64,000 bases of DNA, taken from the NCBI GenBank assembly GCA_035048495.1, contig CM068545.1:25330741-25394740 (forward strand). Reading direction: 5' to 3'. Positions 1 to 12,800 of this stretch are shown piece after piece. Below the pieces are notes generated by a model that saw nothing but the letters and a program-made list of their open reading frames with translations, was not told the DNA's origin and searched no databases. A program made the position numbers and the translations under genes. Source of the stretch: Euptelea pleiosperma (lineage: Eukaryota; Streptophyta; Magnoliopsida; Ranunculales; Eupteleaceae). Every line of letters begins with the position of its first letter. Within the stretch, counting starts at the first letter, position 1.

Positions 1-525
1 ATGCTAGAGAGAGGAAAGATCCGTAGAGTGAGAAAATCAGGGTAGAGAGAGAAAATGCCTTTGCAAACTTGCCATGATCAGATCTGCTAAGGGAGAAGAA
101 GAAAGCATTGGTTTGCTGCCCGGAGTGCGTGGTGTGGTCGAAGTGGTCAGCCAAGTTGCATGGTGGGAAGAGTGAGCATGGAAAGTGGTTGGCCTGCGAC
201 TTGAATGGCTTTGCACTAGTGGGAGCATGCAACTTTGGGCGTGCAAAAAGCATGGTCTGCTGGCCAATGAGGGATAATGGACAGCCTATGGTGGCTGCAA
301 GGTGGTCTACCATGGTGAACCGCTAGAGCATGGTAGAAAGTAGTAAGATAGAAGAAAAATATGTTGGGAATGTGCACAGTCTTGCTGCCTAGGAGAGAAA
401 GTACAAGGAAAGAGCACCATGAGGAGGAACCTAGCATTACCTTGGGAGGAGAACCAAGTGGAAGACGGTGGTTGGAGAAGCTTCCATGAGCAACAGCTTG
501 ATGTAAGAAATATTTTCATATTCCA
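1..525. repeat. LTR-like repeat fragment, left part
   Basis: There is no credible gene here; the short open frames overlap in several frames and match no family I know. The style (AGAGAGAG tracts, then GTTGCA/GCAACT-rich sequence) resembles the interior of the long LTR-like repeat seen complete at 24133-27925. I infer that this is the left part of one such copy, split by the copia-like LTR that follows, with its right part at about 2096-4332. Confidence 0.35.
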
Positions 526-835
526 GTTTGGCAAAGATTCTGTATGATATAAAAATATTCATGTAACCGTTCCTACGAGCACCTGTGTAGTGTGAAGATG
601 TCGAGATACGCATACTTCATCGACTATCTGAAGGCTAGAAGACATAGACAGTAAGAATCAAACGGTTGACGACAGGAGTCATCTGAGTAACTGCCCATTT
701 GTCAGTTATAGATCGTGTACGCTCACTTAGGAAGGTAAGTGACTTAGTGGCCATAGGAATATGTTTAAATAATGGTCAAAGCTAGTCATTGATCAAACCT
801 GAGTCTAAGTCAATGTTATTGACTTCTGGGAAAGT

Positions 836-1100
836 CCAATCGATTGGACAAAGCCCAATCAATTGGAGACCTCTGTTAAATCGATTGGAGTCTTGAGATA
901 TAACTTAATCAAAGCCCAATCGATTGGAGGACCTCTGTTAAATCAATTGGAGTCTACGAGATATAACTTAATCAAAGCCCAATCGATTAGAGACCTCTGT
1001 TAAATTGATTGGAGTCTAAGAGACAGAACTTGATCAAAGCCCAATCGATTGGAGACCTCTGTTAAATCGATTGGAGGTTACGGGACATAAACTTATTTAA
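836..1100 (+). repeat. ~62-bp tandem repeat with CAATCGATTGGA palindromes
   Basis: About four tandem copies of a ~62-bp unit, each beginning AAAGCCCAATCGATTGGA and containing a second half-copy TTAAATCGATTGGAGTC. Further isolated CAATCGATTGG motifs continue to about 1200. The array lies in the U3-like part of the LTR, upstream of its TATA box. Confidence 0.75.
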
Positions 1101-1281
1101 GTCCGATCGATTAGACTATGAACAATCGATTGGATTTACGAAGGAAAAATCCATCCGTACAAGGCCAATCGATTAGACCCAGAGTACAATCGATTGGACT
1201 TCACACGGATTGAGTCATTCTCATATCCAAAATTCTAGTTTTCACTCTCCCACATTCTAAAAGGCTCAGGGTTACGAATGC

Positions 1282-1288
1282 TATAAAT
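1282..1288 (+). promoter_or_regulatory. TATA box of copia-like LTR copy 1
   Basis: TATAAAT lies downstream of the palindrome array and upstream of a leader-like region. The same arrangement occurs in copy 2 at 5369. Promoter function is inferred from position. Confidence 0.45.
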
Positions 1289-2095
1289 TTAACCATTTTA
1301 TGCTTTCTCTAAACACACTTTTATACATATTGAATAAAGAGAAGAAATATTTATTTATTAGAGTGTCCATTCAAAGAACAAGAAGCTTTTTAGTTCTTAT
1401 AAACATCTTGTGAGCTTGTTTCTCTTCTAGATCAAAGCCAAGAGATTGATCCATTACTCAGCTTAGGTCTTCCACAGATATTTGACCTAGTAGCCTGAGT
1501 GTACCAGTGTGACTCAACACCTATTGAGCAACCTAGGGTTTAGGGTGTACTGAATCATTTACCTTCGGCAAAGGCTGGAGTGTTGAGAATTAAGAACGGA
1601 GTGGCTAATCAACGGTAGGTTTGGGGTGTACCAAACTGAGCAAGCGGACAAGGCTTCTTGGAAGGGAGGGCGCGCGTGGACTCGTAGCGTAGATTCAGAG
1701 GGCATAGACGCATCGACAGTAGGCCTTGGCTAAGGTTGGAAGCTGTATTTACAACGGTGCTGCGTAGGTAATATTTGTTTCGTTTAACTTTTCAGTTAGT
1801 GATACATTCCCTTTGGATGTGGTCCCATGGTTTTTCCTTGGCTAAGGTTTCCACGTAAAAATCTATTGTCTTGTGCGATTGTTTGTTTATATTCCGCTAT
1901 CTATATTGATTAAATCAAACGACGAAAAGAAGATATACCACAGAGGTATATTCGATTTGAATCGGTTGTGATAATCCTTTATCAAACAACTAAGGCATGC
2001 GATGTTATTCCCTACTATAGACTAGTAAAACTGTTTAGGTTTAATTATTTAAATACCTAATAAACCCCCCCTTCTAAGTATTTCTGATTAAAGAG

Positions 2096-4332
2096 AACGG
2101 ATCGGTTACTTTTTCACTTGACTATGGCTAAGGAGGAGATAACGGCCAAGAGATAGGCCGTGAATCAGAGGTCATGCTTGCTGGAGTGCACAGTGAGGAG
2201 GAGATCCATTCCATTGAAGATGTAGGTTGTAGGTCTCCAGCAACCTGAGTTGCAGGTGTTAAAGAAGAAGGTGGCTGGAAGAGGAGATGGATGGACTCAT
2301 GCAGGCACGTCTTGGTGGAGGAACATGTTGATTCAACAACGGAGGGATATGCATGGAGGATAGGTTTGCAGTAGGAAGGAGATGGCACCGGTGGAGGTTG
2401 AAGCCGACTAGAGTTGCAATTTTGCAACTCCGATGAGCGGAGGAGCACGTCCTGCTACTGTGGAGGAGAATTAGCAATGTGAGAGGGAGATGATAGGAGC
2501 AGGGCAGTTGTGAAAGGGTGCCCAGCACGAAGTTTGCTGGTTTATGAAGCCACCGATTGGAGTTGTAGGGGATGTAGCAGCACCGTGGGAGGCAGCATCG
2601 TCAAAGAGAATGAGAAACACTGCATATCTTCAAGGGGGAGAAATGGGAGCATACCAACGAGGAGAACCATGGGAGGAGTTGATGTTGCACTAGAGTAGAT
2701 GAGTTGCGGGGACTTGAGGAGCACGGACCTATAGCCCGTGAAATTACAATGGGAGGAGCACATTATTCCTCCTCAAGAGAGATCCACCAGTAAGAGGGCC
2801 AAGGGAGGGACATGAGAGAGGTTCGATGGAATAGGAGAAGCCCACCGCTCTTCTCTTTGTTGTGCCCAAGAGAGGGGCATTGAGAGGGAGCCCGAGAGAA
2901 GAAGCGAGACGTTCGGGTGAGGGAGAGAGATGATAGAGAGTCTAGAGGCGTGGGTTCGTTCAATGAGTGAATGAGAGGCAGCTAGGTTATATACCTAGGG
3001 TTAGAAGAGGAGAGTCTACGTGTGAGAGAGTCCACATGGGTGAGATGGGGTTGTTTAGGAAAGATAAGAGAGATAGGGATAAGGGAGGACTTGTTCCTCC
3101 CATGCGAGAGGTTTTCTCTCTCTTTTGTTATTACTTTTATCATTTTATTATTTATTTCTTTTTTATTTTCTTTTCTCTATTATTTTTTAATTCTTTTTAT
3201 TCTTTGGTTAGAGTGGGGTGCATGAGAGGCCATGGGCCTCTTTTCTAAGCCATTGGATGTGGGGCTATGAAGATGGAATAGTTGGGAAGTGAAGGTTATG
3301 ATGGGATGAATAGAGGAAAGAGAAATGTGGGCCCAAAGGCCGTGGGCCATTAGATTAGGAGTGGGAGTTTAGGGTTTAGAGATGGTCCTAAGGTTTCTAT
3401 AGGGATCCAATGGTTTTTAATGGAGGTCGGTCCAAGATCGACGAACCGTCAGATTTATAGAGATCCAACAGTCCGATGGATGATCTAATGGTGGAAAAGC
3501 TATGGGATATTGAATAGAGCTAGAGGAGAGGAGATCAAAAGTTAGATGATGGATATTGGAGGGTTAGGATGATTGACCTGAGGATCGAATGGTGGGATAT
3601 GATGATATAATGGTTAGATGGATGATCGGATGGTGAGATGTGGGTAGTTAAATCATGGAGATGGGGATCAAACGATTGATCTGAGGATCTAGTGGTAGGA
3701 TGGGATGATTTAATTGTTAGATGTTAGGATTTAGAGAGATAGAGAGAGAGGAGAGAGAATTTAGAGAGAGGAAAAATAAAATAATACAAAATAAAGAGAA
3801 AAGAGCTGGCAGAGGGTCTTGAACCCTGGTCTTCAACATATTCTTCAATCGCCTTTACTAATAGCGTAAGCCTTCATTTTTTGTCATTTGGTGCGGCTTT
3901 AAATCACTTTGGTACGTCTCTTGCTCTTCATCTTTTCCTCTTTCTTGGATCTTTGGGCTGGCTCTGCGATCCTCTAGCTTGGCCTGTACTTGGCTTCTAT
4001 CTTCTTATTCTAACCTGTTGGCTCTTTAAGCTTTGATAGTGGGCTTCTATGGTTAATCGTAGGCCTGCAAGTCTCGAGAATTGTTTGATTTGATTTCCTG
4101 CGAGAAAAAAATGCGTAATGAGACGTGATCAAAATGACTTCATATCTAGACTTCCAGAAATATGTTTAATGCATGCAAATATACCATTTCGTCCAGAAAA
4201 ATGTGTTCTATACAATGGAAGAAACTATTACGTAGAAAAGTGGATAAATATGAATGTTTTACGTAGGAGAGTGCGATGACGCTAAAAGGATAATGGCTTA
4301 TAATAAGCACTTTTAAGCGAATATCAGTAGTA
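2096..4332 (-). mobile_element. Long LTR-like repeat, copy A, right part
   Basis: From about 3720 to 4332 this matches 27350-27925 closely: the GAGGGTCTTGA / CCCTGGTCTTC block, the GGCTCTGTGATCCTCT-like block, and the end TTTTAAGCGAATATCA. The end reads TGATATTCGCT on the minus strand, the start of the element in that orientation. No PBS, PPT or coding domain is visible. The short open frames at 2128-2963 belong to the repeat interior and are not supported as genes. Assignment to a Ty3/gypsy Tat-like lineage rests only on length and end style. Confidence 0.5.
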
Positions 4333-4665
4333 TCATTGGGTCTTCCATCAATCATCATCTTCGAAATACTTGGAGTATTTATTGATCTTTGACGGAAGAT
4401 TCAACACTTTCTTGGAAGGCATCCGCACCATGAAAATTCTTTTGGAAACCACTCCCAAAAAGAAAATAAATTTCTTCAAATTCTTCTAAATATTCTTGTA
4501 CTTGCACCATTTTTCTATTTAATTGAATCATCACACTACAGTAATATCTTCTCTTAAAACTTGCAATCTTGGTGATGCTTCACTAGTATCCTCATTACAT
4601 GGTTAGTATTCTTTGAATAAATCCTACTTCACTTCTTGTAGTTGTAAAGAATAAATTCTTCCTCT
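4333..4665. other. Unassigned AT-rich interval
   Basis: I see no gene, no clear inverted or tandem repeat, and no recognisable retrotransposon domain here. It lies between the end of LTR-like copy A and the start of copia-like LTR copy 2, so it may be leftover target DNA or internal element sequence. Confidence 0.4.
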
Positions 4666-5660
4666 AGTTTTGGCAAAGATGCCGAGTGACATAACATTTC
4701 TGTAACTGTTCCTACGAGCACTAGTGTAGCTTCGAAGTTGTCGTGGTACGCATTCTTCGACGACTACGTGAAGACTAAAAGATAAAGATCGCAAGAATCA
4801 GACGGTTGACGATACGAATCATCTGAGTAACTGCTTTTTGCATGTTAAAGATTGTGTACGCTCGCATAGAAAAGTAAGAGACTTAGTGACAATAGGAATA
4901 GGATATTAAAATCTAATTAATGGTTGAACTAAGTCAAAGGACTTAACCCTGGTCATTTCGTGCAAAGAGAAGTTAAAATATTGACTAAGGGAAGTCCAAT
5001 CGATTGGACATGCATGTACAATCGATTGGACTCTACGGGATAAACTTTCCAGAGTACAATCAATTTGAGCCTTATCTACAATCGATTGGACCAAGTCCGA
5101 TCGATTGGACTGGGTAAACCAATCGATTGGATCATACGGGATAGAACTTTCAAAGTACCTAATTGATTGGACCCTGAGTACAGTCGATTGCTTTTACGAA
5201 CAAAAAACCCATCCATCGATTGGACCTAAAGTACAATCGATTGCGTTTACGAACAAAACCCATCCGTAAAGTACAATCGATTGAACTTTGCAGAATTATT
5301 CAATTTTAGATCCAATTTTTGTGGTCTCTTATCCCCACGCCTTGCACGACATAGGGGTTCAATATTTCTATAAATAGAAAACTCTTTAGCTATACAATTT
5401 ACACATATAGATAATAAGAGAGAAAAGAGTAAGCTTTCTATTTAGAGAATAGTCATTGTTTTATAAGAGAAAAGTCCTAGCTTCCATTATTTATCTGTGA
5501 GTTTTTCTCTTCCATACATCAAAGTTGAGAGCTTGATCCGACTCTACCTAAGTTTTCCAGTTAATATCTTAACCTAGTATCCAGAGTAGTACGAGTGTGA
5601 CTTGACACTCTTAAGCAACTGTGGGGTTCAGGGTGTACTAAATCCTCCACCTTCAGTAGA
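4666..5660 (+). mobile_element. Ty1/copia-like LTR, copy 2, 3'-truncated
   Basis: This is the second copy of the LTR at 526-2080. It shares the GTTTTGGCAAAGAT start, CCTACGAGCAC, the CAATCGATTGG palindromes (about 4995-5290) and the leader ending GTGTACTAAATC. Homology stops near 5660, where the long LTR-like repeat D begins, so roughly the last 500 bp are missing. The two copies have diverged substantially and are not a recent LTR pair. Confidence 0.5.
5369..5376 (+). promoter_or_regulatory. TATA box of copia-like LTR copy 2
   Basis: TATAAATA occupies the position equivalent to the TATA motif in copy 1, just downstream of the palindrome cluster. Confidence 0.45.
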
Positions 5661-8060
5661 GACTGTCGTGTCGTTGGTTACGGAAACCCTAGAATCAACA
5701 CATTTTTAATTTCGGCTCACTTAAATTCCTGCAACAATGTAGACTTTGTATAGCGATATGTCAGATGTCAAATCTGCACTTGAAATTAGTGTTAGTTCTA
5801 TAAGAAACGTAAAATGATAATATCACAGAATAGCTACAGAAATGAGAGTGATGGAGAAATCAGATTTAAAACATTGATTTGAATTGAGATATTATTGCCT
5901 ACTTTGTGAAACTTTAATGCAAGAGAACAAAAGAAAAAAAATACTTGAAGCAAAACTAATAAGGTCAACATCATTTATTAACTAAAATTCAATCTTACAA
6001 AGGCAAATCAAACTTGTTTATAACAAAAACAAATAATAAAACTTGAATCTAGAAAGCAAGAACTTTATTAAATCTAGAGAGAAAAGTATGAGGGAGAGAA
6101 ATAACTAGAGAGAGAAGGCAATAGAATCTAGAGAGAGGAAGTGATCCTAGAGAGATAAATAAGAGAACTAGAGAGATCTAAAGAGAGTGAAAGAGAGAGA
6201 ACCTTACCCTTGAAACATACCCGGAGTGCTAGGTCAGAGATCAACCATGATGAATCGGCCCAAAAGTTAGGCCGTGATGGTGAAAGAGAACACCACAACA
6301 GTGGTGCTTGGTGACTACGTGGATGTGGAAACCCAAGGGAAAGGGTGTGCAACGTGTGGAAGATTGGTGGGATCACTCTCCAGCGTGGAGACAATGGAGG
6401 AGGGTGAGTTTGCTGGTGAAGAACAAACCTTGGATGACAGAGGTGAGTGGCGCCTTGGAGATGGATGGGCAGCAAGGATGTTGGCCAGTTTGGGAGCAGT
6501 ACTTGAGGAGATGCCCACGCTCACGGTTGTAGATCTACCACTTGGGCAGTAGAGTTTCAGTGGAGGTCAAGAACGAGGTGCCGGAGTTACAGGCTTGCAA
6601 CTCCAGTAATAGCTAGGGTGTTCTAGACCTGGGGATCTGCTGCCTTTTTGGAGAGGTAGCAACGGTTGAGAGATGGAAGGATCTAAGGAAACAATGGTTA
6701 GTTGCAGACTTGCAACTTGGAGTTGTAGGTTTGGCCGTCGGTAAGGTCTTTGTGAAGATGTTGTGGGTGTTGACTAGTGGTGTAGTCCGGAGAGGAGACG
6801 GCATGAAATATGAAGCTTGCTGATGGACTGCTACACCGCAATGGTGAGGTGTGGATACTGGTGGGGACGAACCTGCAAATATCTCCTTTTGTAGGCCGTA
6901 GAAACGCCCTATTATGGTGGCCGATTCTAAATGGCTGCTGATGAGAAAAGTTTTGTTGGTCTTGGGGAGTTGCAGGTTGCAACTCCAGGAACCAAAGGGA
7001 GAGAGTTAAGAGACAAAGAGATGGAGGATGAAGATCTGGCCGTGGGAGATACCAGAGGCGGTGGAGCTTTGAAGGATGGTGGAAAGTATCTGGAGTTGCA
7101 GACATGTGCAACTCCAATGCAATGGTGTGGTGGCTCTTACGTTGAGAGCGTAAGTGCAGCAACACGGGATGGGTTTAATGGAGGTGAGGGCTAACTAATC
7201 GAGTGAGAGAGAGGAGTAGAAGAGAGGGGTAAGTGAAAAAGATAGAGAATGGGTAGGGGATTATGATGGCTTGAGAGAGATTAGGGTTCCTTTTTATGTG
7301 TTGGGAAGACCAACAACTTCCCATAATGCCACCCCAGCCCTCTTATTAAGAGTTTTCACTCAATGCCCAACCTTAGGAATTCCCACGTTGATGCCCAATT
7401 TGCTTGCATATGGGACCTTGCCATATCAGCCCAACATTTTTCAATTGCATACTAGCAACTTTCTAAAGAGAGATCATTTTTTCTAAAAAGTTTCCATCAA
7501 CCTCTCCATTGTTTGAGGAAAGTTTTCCCTCTAATGCAAAACCCTCATGTTTTAAAGAATATCTTTCCAAAATTTGAAAATATATATTTCCATTCCAAAA
7601 TCTCCATTTTAAAGGACTTTCCAAAAAAATTATTTTTAAATCAAGCTTTTGAAAAATCACCAACTTCTTTCCATTTTTGAAATATTTCCTTTTGTAATAA
7701 AATCTTTTCTTTTCAAAAATGTCAACCTTGTGAACCAAATAATCCATTTTTGTAAAACCATAGTGTTGTCGGGATACACTTTTGGCTCACGATGTTGGTG
7801 GCCTACTAGATGAGTGAGGGATCGGAAGGCAAGGATGAAAGGGTTAGATCAGGTGTTGATCGGATGATGAGAATTATGACCGGATGGATGATTGGGTGAG
7901 ATTGATGACGATTGGAGAGATTGGATGGTTAGGAGAATCTAACGGGCAGGATTCTAGATGGAAGGAATGGAGAGTGACGATCGGCCAAGGTACGGGATGA
8001 TACTGGCCGTAGGATAGAGTGATTGTAAGAGGAGAGAGAGAATATGGGATACTTACCTTT
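5661..8060 (-). mobile_element. Long LTR-like repeat, copy D, partial
   Basis: The left end matches the left end of copy B at 24133. It has GTGTCGTTGG-(n)-CGGAAACCCTAG followed by GTAGACTTTGTATAGCGATATG, as at 24152-24245. AGAGAGAG tracts and GAGTTGCAGG-rich sequence follow, as in copy B. The section at 7480-7740 resembles 18180-18540 of copy C in reverse. The first ~20 bp of the element are missing at the junction with the copia LTR. There is no coding domain. Confidence 0.5.
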
Positions 8061-9133
8061 TGATGCATTCGATAGAATAGTAAATCCTCGTCGAAGAATT
8101 CACCATAGAGACACTCTGCCAATGATGATCCTCTTCTTGGAAGAAGATGATTGTAGGAAACAATACCCTTCGTAGTCTCTTCAAACAATTAGAGCAGCCT
8201 TCACAATAGATGAATCAGATTTGCTCATGTGAAGCTCTCTCAAACAATCTAAAGCCTTCACAAAGGATGTACAGATTTGCACAGGTGAAGCTCTCTCAAA
8301 TTCCAAATCTCTAGACTTAAAGAATTATATTCAAGGAATGTGAGTCAAGAGATAACTTGATTGGTCTACTCTAATGAAGGTTAAGGGTTCTATTATATAA
8401 TGCTCTACCCTCTCAAAAGAAACGGACGTAAAATAGCCGTTGGAATGACTCAAGTGCGCATAGAATTGCACAAAAGAACGAGTCAAAAATAGATCCAGAA
8501 TGGGCGGGGTCGACCGCACTTTTTGGCCGGTCGACCGTACATTTTGGTCGGTCACCCGCTCAGGTCAGAACAGAAAATTATCCGTGCTGAAGGTCCGGTG
8601 GGCCTGTACATTTTGACCGGTGGGCCGGACTCCGGTCGGCCGCTCAGACCAGAACCATAATATATGGTACCGAGGGGTCCGGTCGACCACACCTTTTGAC
8701 CGGTTGACTGATTAGACTAAGTAGACTCCTATCGGCCGCTCAAAGTGGTCGGTCGGCCGGTCGTCATAGACCTTCTCCGAAAAATACCCAAACAATTATA
8801 ATAACTATCCTATGACTTTAGGATAGCTTCCAAACGATACCAAAAGAATTAGGAGACATCTAGGGCTGGCAATGCGCGGTGTACCCTTAGATGTACGCAC
8901 ATAACCGCAACACGAGATTCTTTGATAGTTGAACGTTCCTTGAGTGCAAACGTACTTTGATCATTCATATCTTCATGCTTGAGCTTGACTTTTTCTTTAG
9001 TTGAGCTTGAACTTGACTTTGTCTTCAGTTGATCTTGAGCACTTGAGTTTATTTTCTTCAACTTTAATTCTTCTTTGATTTGTTGATGAAGTCCACTTGA
9101 TCTTTGACACTTCGGTCTTCAGCGAACTCCTAA
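8061..9133 (-). mobile_element. Ty1/copia-like LTR on the minus strand
   Basis: On the minus strand this starts TGTTAGGAGTTCGCTG. It contains a GC-rich block of repeated GGTCGACC / GGCCGGTCG palindromes (about 8500-8770) and a TATATAATAG box. The layout (palindrome cluster, then TATA, then leader) parallels the two CAATCGATTGG LTRs on the other strand. The right-hand end in + coordinates is fairly clear; the left end near 8060 is approximate. No PBS or pol domain is visible. Confidence 0.45.
8389..8400 (-). promoter_or_regulatory. TATA box of the minus-strand LTR
   Basis: On the minus strand the sequence reads ATTATATAATAG, downstream of the GGTCGACC palindrome block, as expected for an LTR promoter. 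Confidence 0.4.
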
Positions 9134-9829
9134 CACAGCGATTTAGATTACAGAAGAACTAAGTATTCCTGGGATTGACAACTGAGACTTTTCAAGTCTA
9201 CCTATAGCATGCAATATAGTTTCGATTTTCTCTCATCACATAACCATTATCCTCTTTCCACTTAATAATCGGGACCTGGTCTTACAAGTTTCTTTGGACA
9301 CAATTAGAAGATACGACTTCTTTTCTTGCTGCCCCAGTCAGGGTCTCTGTCAAGTAACCTTCCTCATCAGAACCAAGTATCCATATCACAATCCAATACA
9401 TCTCTATAACAGCCAAGTATATATATATATATATATATATATATAAGTATATATCCCAAGTTAACCGATTGTAGTTTGCCCTGGGACTGATTTCTGCTAC
9501 TGGTCATATGCCGACAACTGCAGATTCTTCGTGGATCCAAAGCTCATCCAGTGCGTTAACACTCGTGCCTAAATCGCCCTCCAGGCCGACATATATCCTT
9601 CTACGATCCGCATGATCATACAATTAAATTATGATTATCTTATTAGACGCAATGCTATTTAAGATCCAGAATCCATTTCTCAAACTGTGTAATTTCCAAA
9701 TATTATAAAATGTGCAAATAATTGTAGATACATAATTGATAATCAAATAAGACAATTCGGATATGCATTTTAAAGCATTTGATTTTAAAGATTATTTTTC
9801 GATAATTCTATTTTGGTTTTAGGAATGCC
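9134..9829. other. Non-coding interval with an (AT)n microsatellite
   Basis: No gene is visible. A perfect (AT)n run lies at 9418-9445. The surrounding sequence is probably retrotransposon-derived but has no diagnostic motif. Confidence 0.45.
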
Positions 9830-12800
9830 CAACGACATGGCATGAAGAAGAAGGAAGACCACTTACCATTTTGAACGCTCTAATTTGTCTTTATTTGTTG
9901 AGTCGTTAATCCAGTTCTTCTCAACTCTAGTGCTTTCAATCTTTGGCGCCTGACTCTCCACTTTTCTTAATCCATCTTTGAGGTTGAATGTCGACGCCAT
10001 GAAAAAGTTTAAAGGAACTAGTTAATTAATCAAAGGTCAATTCGCAACTCGATTAATCCGACAGGCCCTCTTCCTTAAATAAGTTAGTCGGCAAGCTAGG
10101 TCAACTAACACAAAGAAGATACAGTTCACTCAACGATTGCCTTTGGGTTCCGAATATCTAACATGAATCAATTATAATACGCACAAGACTCGAGGTGAGC
10201 CTGCTAATCTCAAAACTAGTTCCACTAATAATGACACTTGTGGTCCACTCACAAAGGTCCACTAATCCCAACAAAGGTTGATCTAACTATATTAGTCATA
10301 TCATCAAAATTAAACCACGACAGGGATCTCTAGAAGGTCTACAACCAGATGGCTCAAACACTAACAATTAGCCTAGATGCTTACCAAATGGTCCACAACT
10401 TAATGGACCCACTAAAAGCAAATGGCCATAAGGATGGTCTGGTATACAGATGTTTGGCTAACTCCTAGGGGATCTAGGAAACTAAAATCATCAAAGATAA
10501 GAGCCAAACAGAAATAGGGCTCTGTCTCTTATTAGCTTAACAACAATTAGTGAGCCCTACGATTATTTACTAGCCCATCAACACTAGAAAGGTTTAGGCC
10601 GTGACTAACACAAAGTCTATGCCTGAAACTAAACTATACCAAAAACAATGGACCCCACTACTACTAGATGGGCCTACTACACCGAACACACACACACACA
10701 CACATTAATACACTACACACTAACATAAGCAACTAACTCAATACAACTTAATATAATAGCATAGACAGAGCTTCATAAAATGACAGAGAGGATGGATACT
10801 AACCGTTCAATGGAGCAATGTTGGTTGCTGGCTCAGACGGGGTTGTTCTTGAAGATCGGTGAAGGAGTATGAAGGTGAAGTTGCTGGTGAAGCTATCAGC
10901 ATAAAAATGGAGAAGATAGCAAGGCTATGAAACTACACGTGATGATCACTAAGTTGAGCTCCATCTATTGGATGCATGGATGATCATAAATTTGATGGTG
11001 TATCACACAAGTGTGTTTTGATGTCGCATGAAGGTGGTACCTCGAGTATCGTTCTGATAAGAGAACATGACTACATCTTGGGTTGATATTCGTGGTCATG
11101 TTCAAGACGGGAATAGAAGAATTGAATGGTTGAATGGTTGACCATTGCCAATCGAGGTTTGATAATGAAGGTTGTTGGTGGTTGAATGTTTTCTATGTGA
11201 GATTTACAGATGGAGCTCAATGTGGACAAGAAGGTTGAAGCACGGGTTGATGAGGCCATTGGCCATGGTGTTGTACTTTGGTTTGAGATCTGTTGGTACT
11301 GGTTGTAATGCAGATTACTGGAGATGGAGGTGCGGTTTGTTTCTTGAATCATGCATGGATGATAGATGAGTCGCAGGGTGGATGATCCATGAAGGCGTCT
11401 TGCTATAAGGGCGGCCGCAATGGTCGAGTGGCGTAAGAAGAGGTTAAAGGCACTGTAGGTAGCTGAAAGATGATGATGTGTTGGTGTGGGTAGTTAACAA
11501 GCGGTTGATGGTGCCACTGCATGTTGCATGTTCAAGTTGATTTGTCTGGCAGGTTGGCACTAGTTGCAAGTGAAGGATCTATTTGTCGAGTTTATGGGTT
11601 GATGCAGCCATTGAAGAGAAGATCAGGCCATTGAAACGGTTTACTAATGATCTTGACTGGCTGACATGTTGTTGGTGCATTGGTTGGTGATATAATGCAT
11701 GCCAGTTGTAAGGTTGAAGGATGACTGCCTGAGATCCCGTGAAGCATTCGGTAGGATGGCCATGCGCAAGCATGCACAACAAGATCACCGGATAGGTTGG
11801 CATGGTTGATGGAGGTAGATTAGCGGAGAGGAGGAGTTGATGAAATGAAGATGCACGTTGATGATGATGCAATCCAATGGTTGAGACGACATTACAAGTA
11901 TATCAAAAAGTTCTCTCGGTTGGAACTACTGGTTGCGAATGCTATACTATACGTCAATCATGGCGATTAGGAAAGGCGCACATGGAACATCGACTAGTTG
12001 AAAGATCAACAGATGACAAAGAGAGTCATGGTTTGGTTGGCTGCACATCTAACGGTTGGTGATGCATGATACATCCGGCATTGTTACAACTTGAAGAAGA
12101 TTTTCTGAAACAAAACACCCTGTTAATCAAGTGGATTGTCGGTGGGGATGGTGGTGCAACAAAGAGGAGCAGCAAAGGGTGAGGTGTCGATTGATGGCAT
12201 CGGTTGTTTGTTAATGAAGGATGAGAAGGAATGGGAGTTTGTTGTATGCGTGGAAGGAGCCGAGGAGGTGTCGTAGTGGTCCAATAGGTTTTAGACAAGA
12301 AATTATGTTGTTAGAGGAGAGAGAAGCTAGTGAGTGAGGCGTCAACCAAGAAAGTTTGTCAATAGTTAATTGAATGGTTTAATGGCAACAAAAAGAGATT
12401 GGGCCAAGAGAATGATGCACTGTTTGAAAGAGCTTGATTGAGTTGGCAAAGCCAATAAGGATGGGCCAATAGTTAGTTAACTTATACTGGCCAAAAGAGT
12501 GGGCTGGTTTGGTCCATAAAGTATGGACCAAAGCAAGCGGGCTTGTTTATGCCTAGATCGATAGTGGGACTAGCTTAGAGGGTTTGGATTAACATGGGTT
12601 GGGCTAGGCTTTTAAGTTTGAGTCTCAGGTCAGTGGGTTTGGGTTTGATGAACCGAGACTAGAGAAGGAAGAATGGTTAAGTTGGTATAAGGGCCAAACA
12701 AGGTTGGTCGGTTGCACGTATGTTGAATGTGAGGAAATCCAAGTGCATGATAGTAATGATTGGTGGTAATATGTGCATTGCACGGGCTGAGACACAACTA

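Larger units (their letters stand above)
526..2080 (+). mobile_element. Ty1/copia-like LTR (SIRE-style), copy 1
   Basis: It shares a long stretch with 4666-5660, starting at a common GTTTGGCAAAGAT and continuing through CCTACGAGCAC and ATCTGAGTAACTGC. It then has repeated CAATCGATTGGA palindromes, a TATAAAT box and a leader-like region. Near 2065 it ends with a C-run followed by TTCT, a 3'-end style I associate with SIRE/Maximus-type copia LTRs. No primer binding site or gag-pol sequence follows, so it is probably a solo or truncated LTR. The exact ends are uncertain. Confidence 0.55.

Noticed and set aside
836..1200. CRISPR-like regularly spaced repeat
   Set aside because: Spacers are themselves repeats, units are tandem, and the context is a plant LTR; no cas genes.
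2096..2120. Copia primer binding site after LTR copy 1
   Set aside because: No TGGTATCAGAGC-like initiator-tRNA complement is present, so the element is not shown to be full length.
2967..3248. 93-codon frame with a hydrophobic Phe/Tyr-rich tail
   Set aside because: A poly-pyrimidine tract in a retrotransposon LTR explains the hydrophobic tail; no domain or coding signature.
8853..8890. Another TAGGG-type hAT MITE (CTAGGGCTGGCAATG)
   Set aside because: Only one end-like motif is visible within a copia-like LTR; no opposite end or 8-bp duplication.
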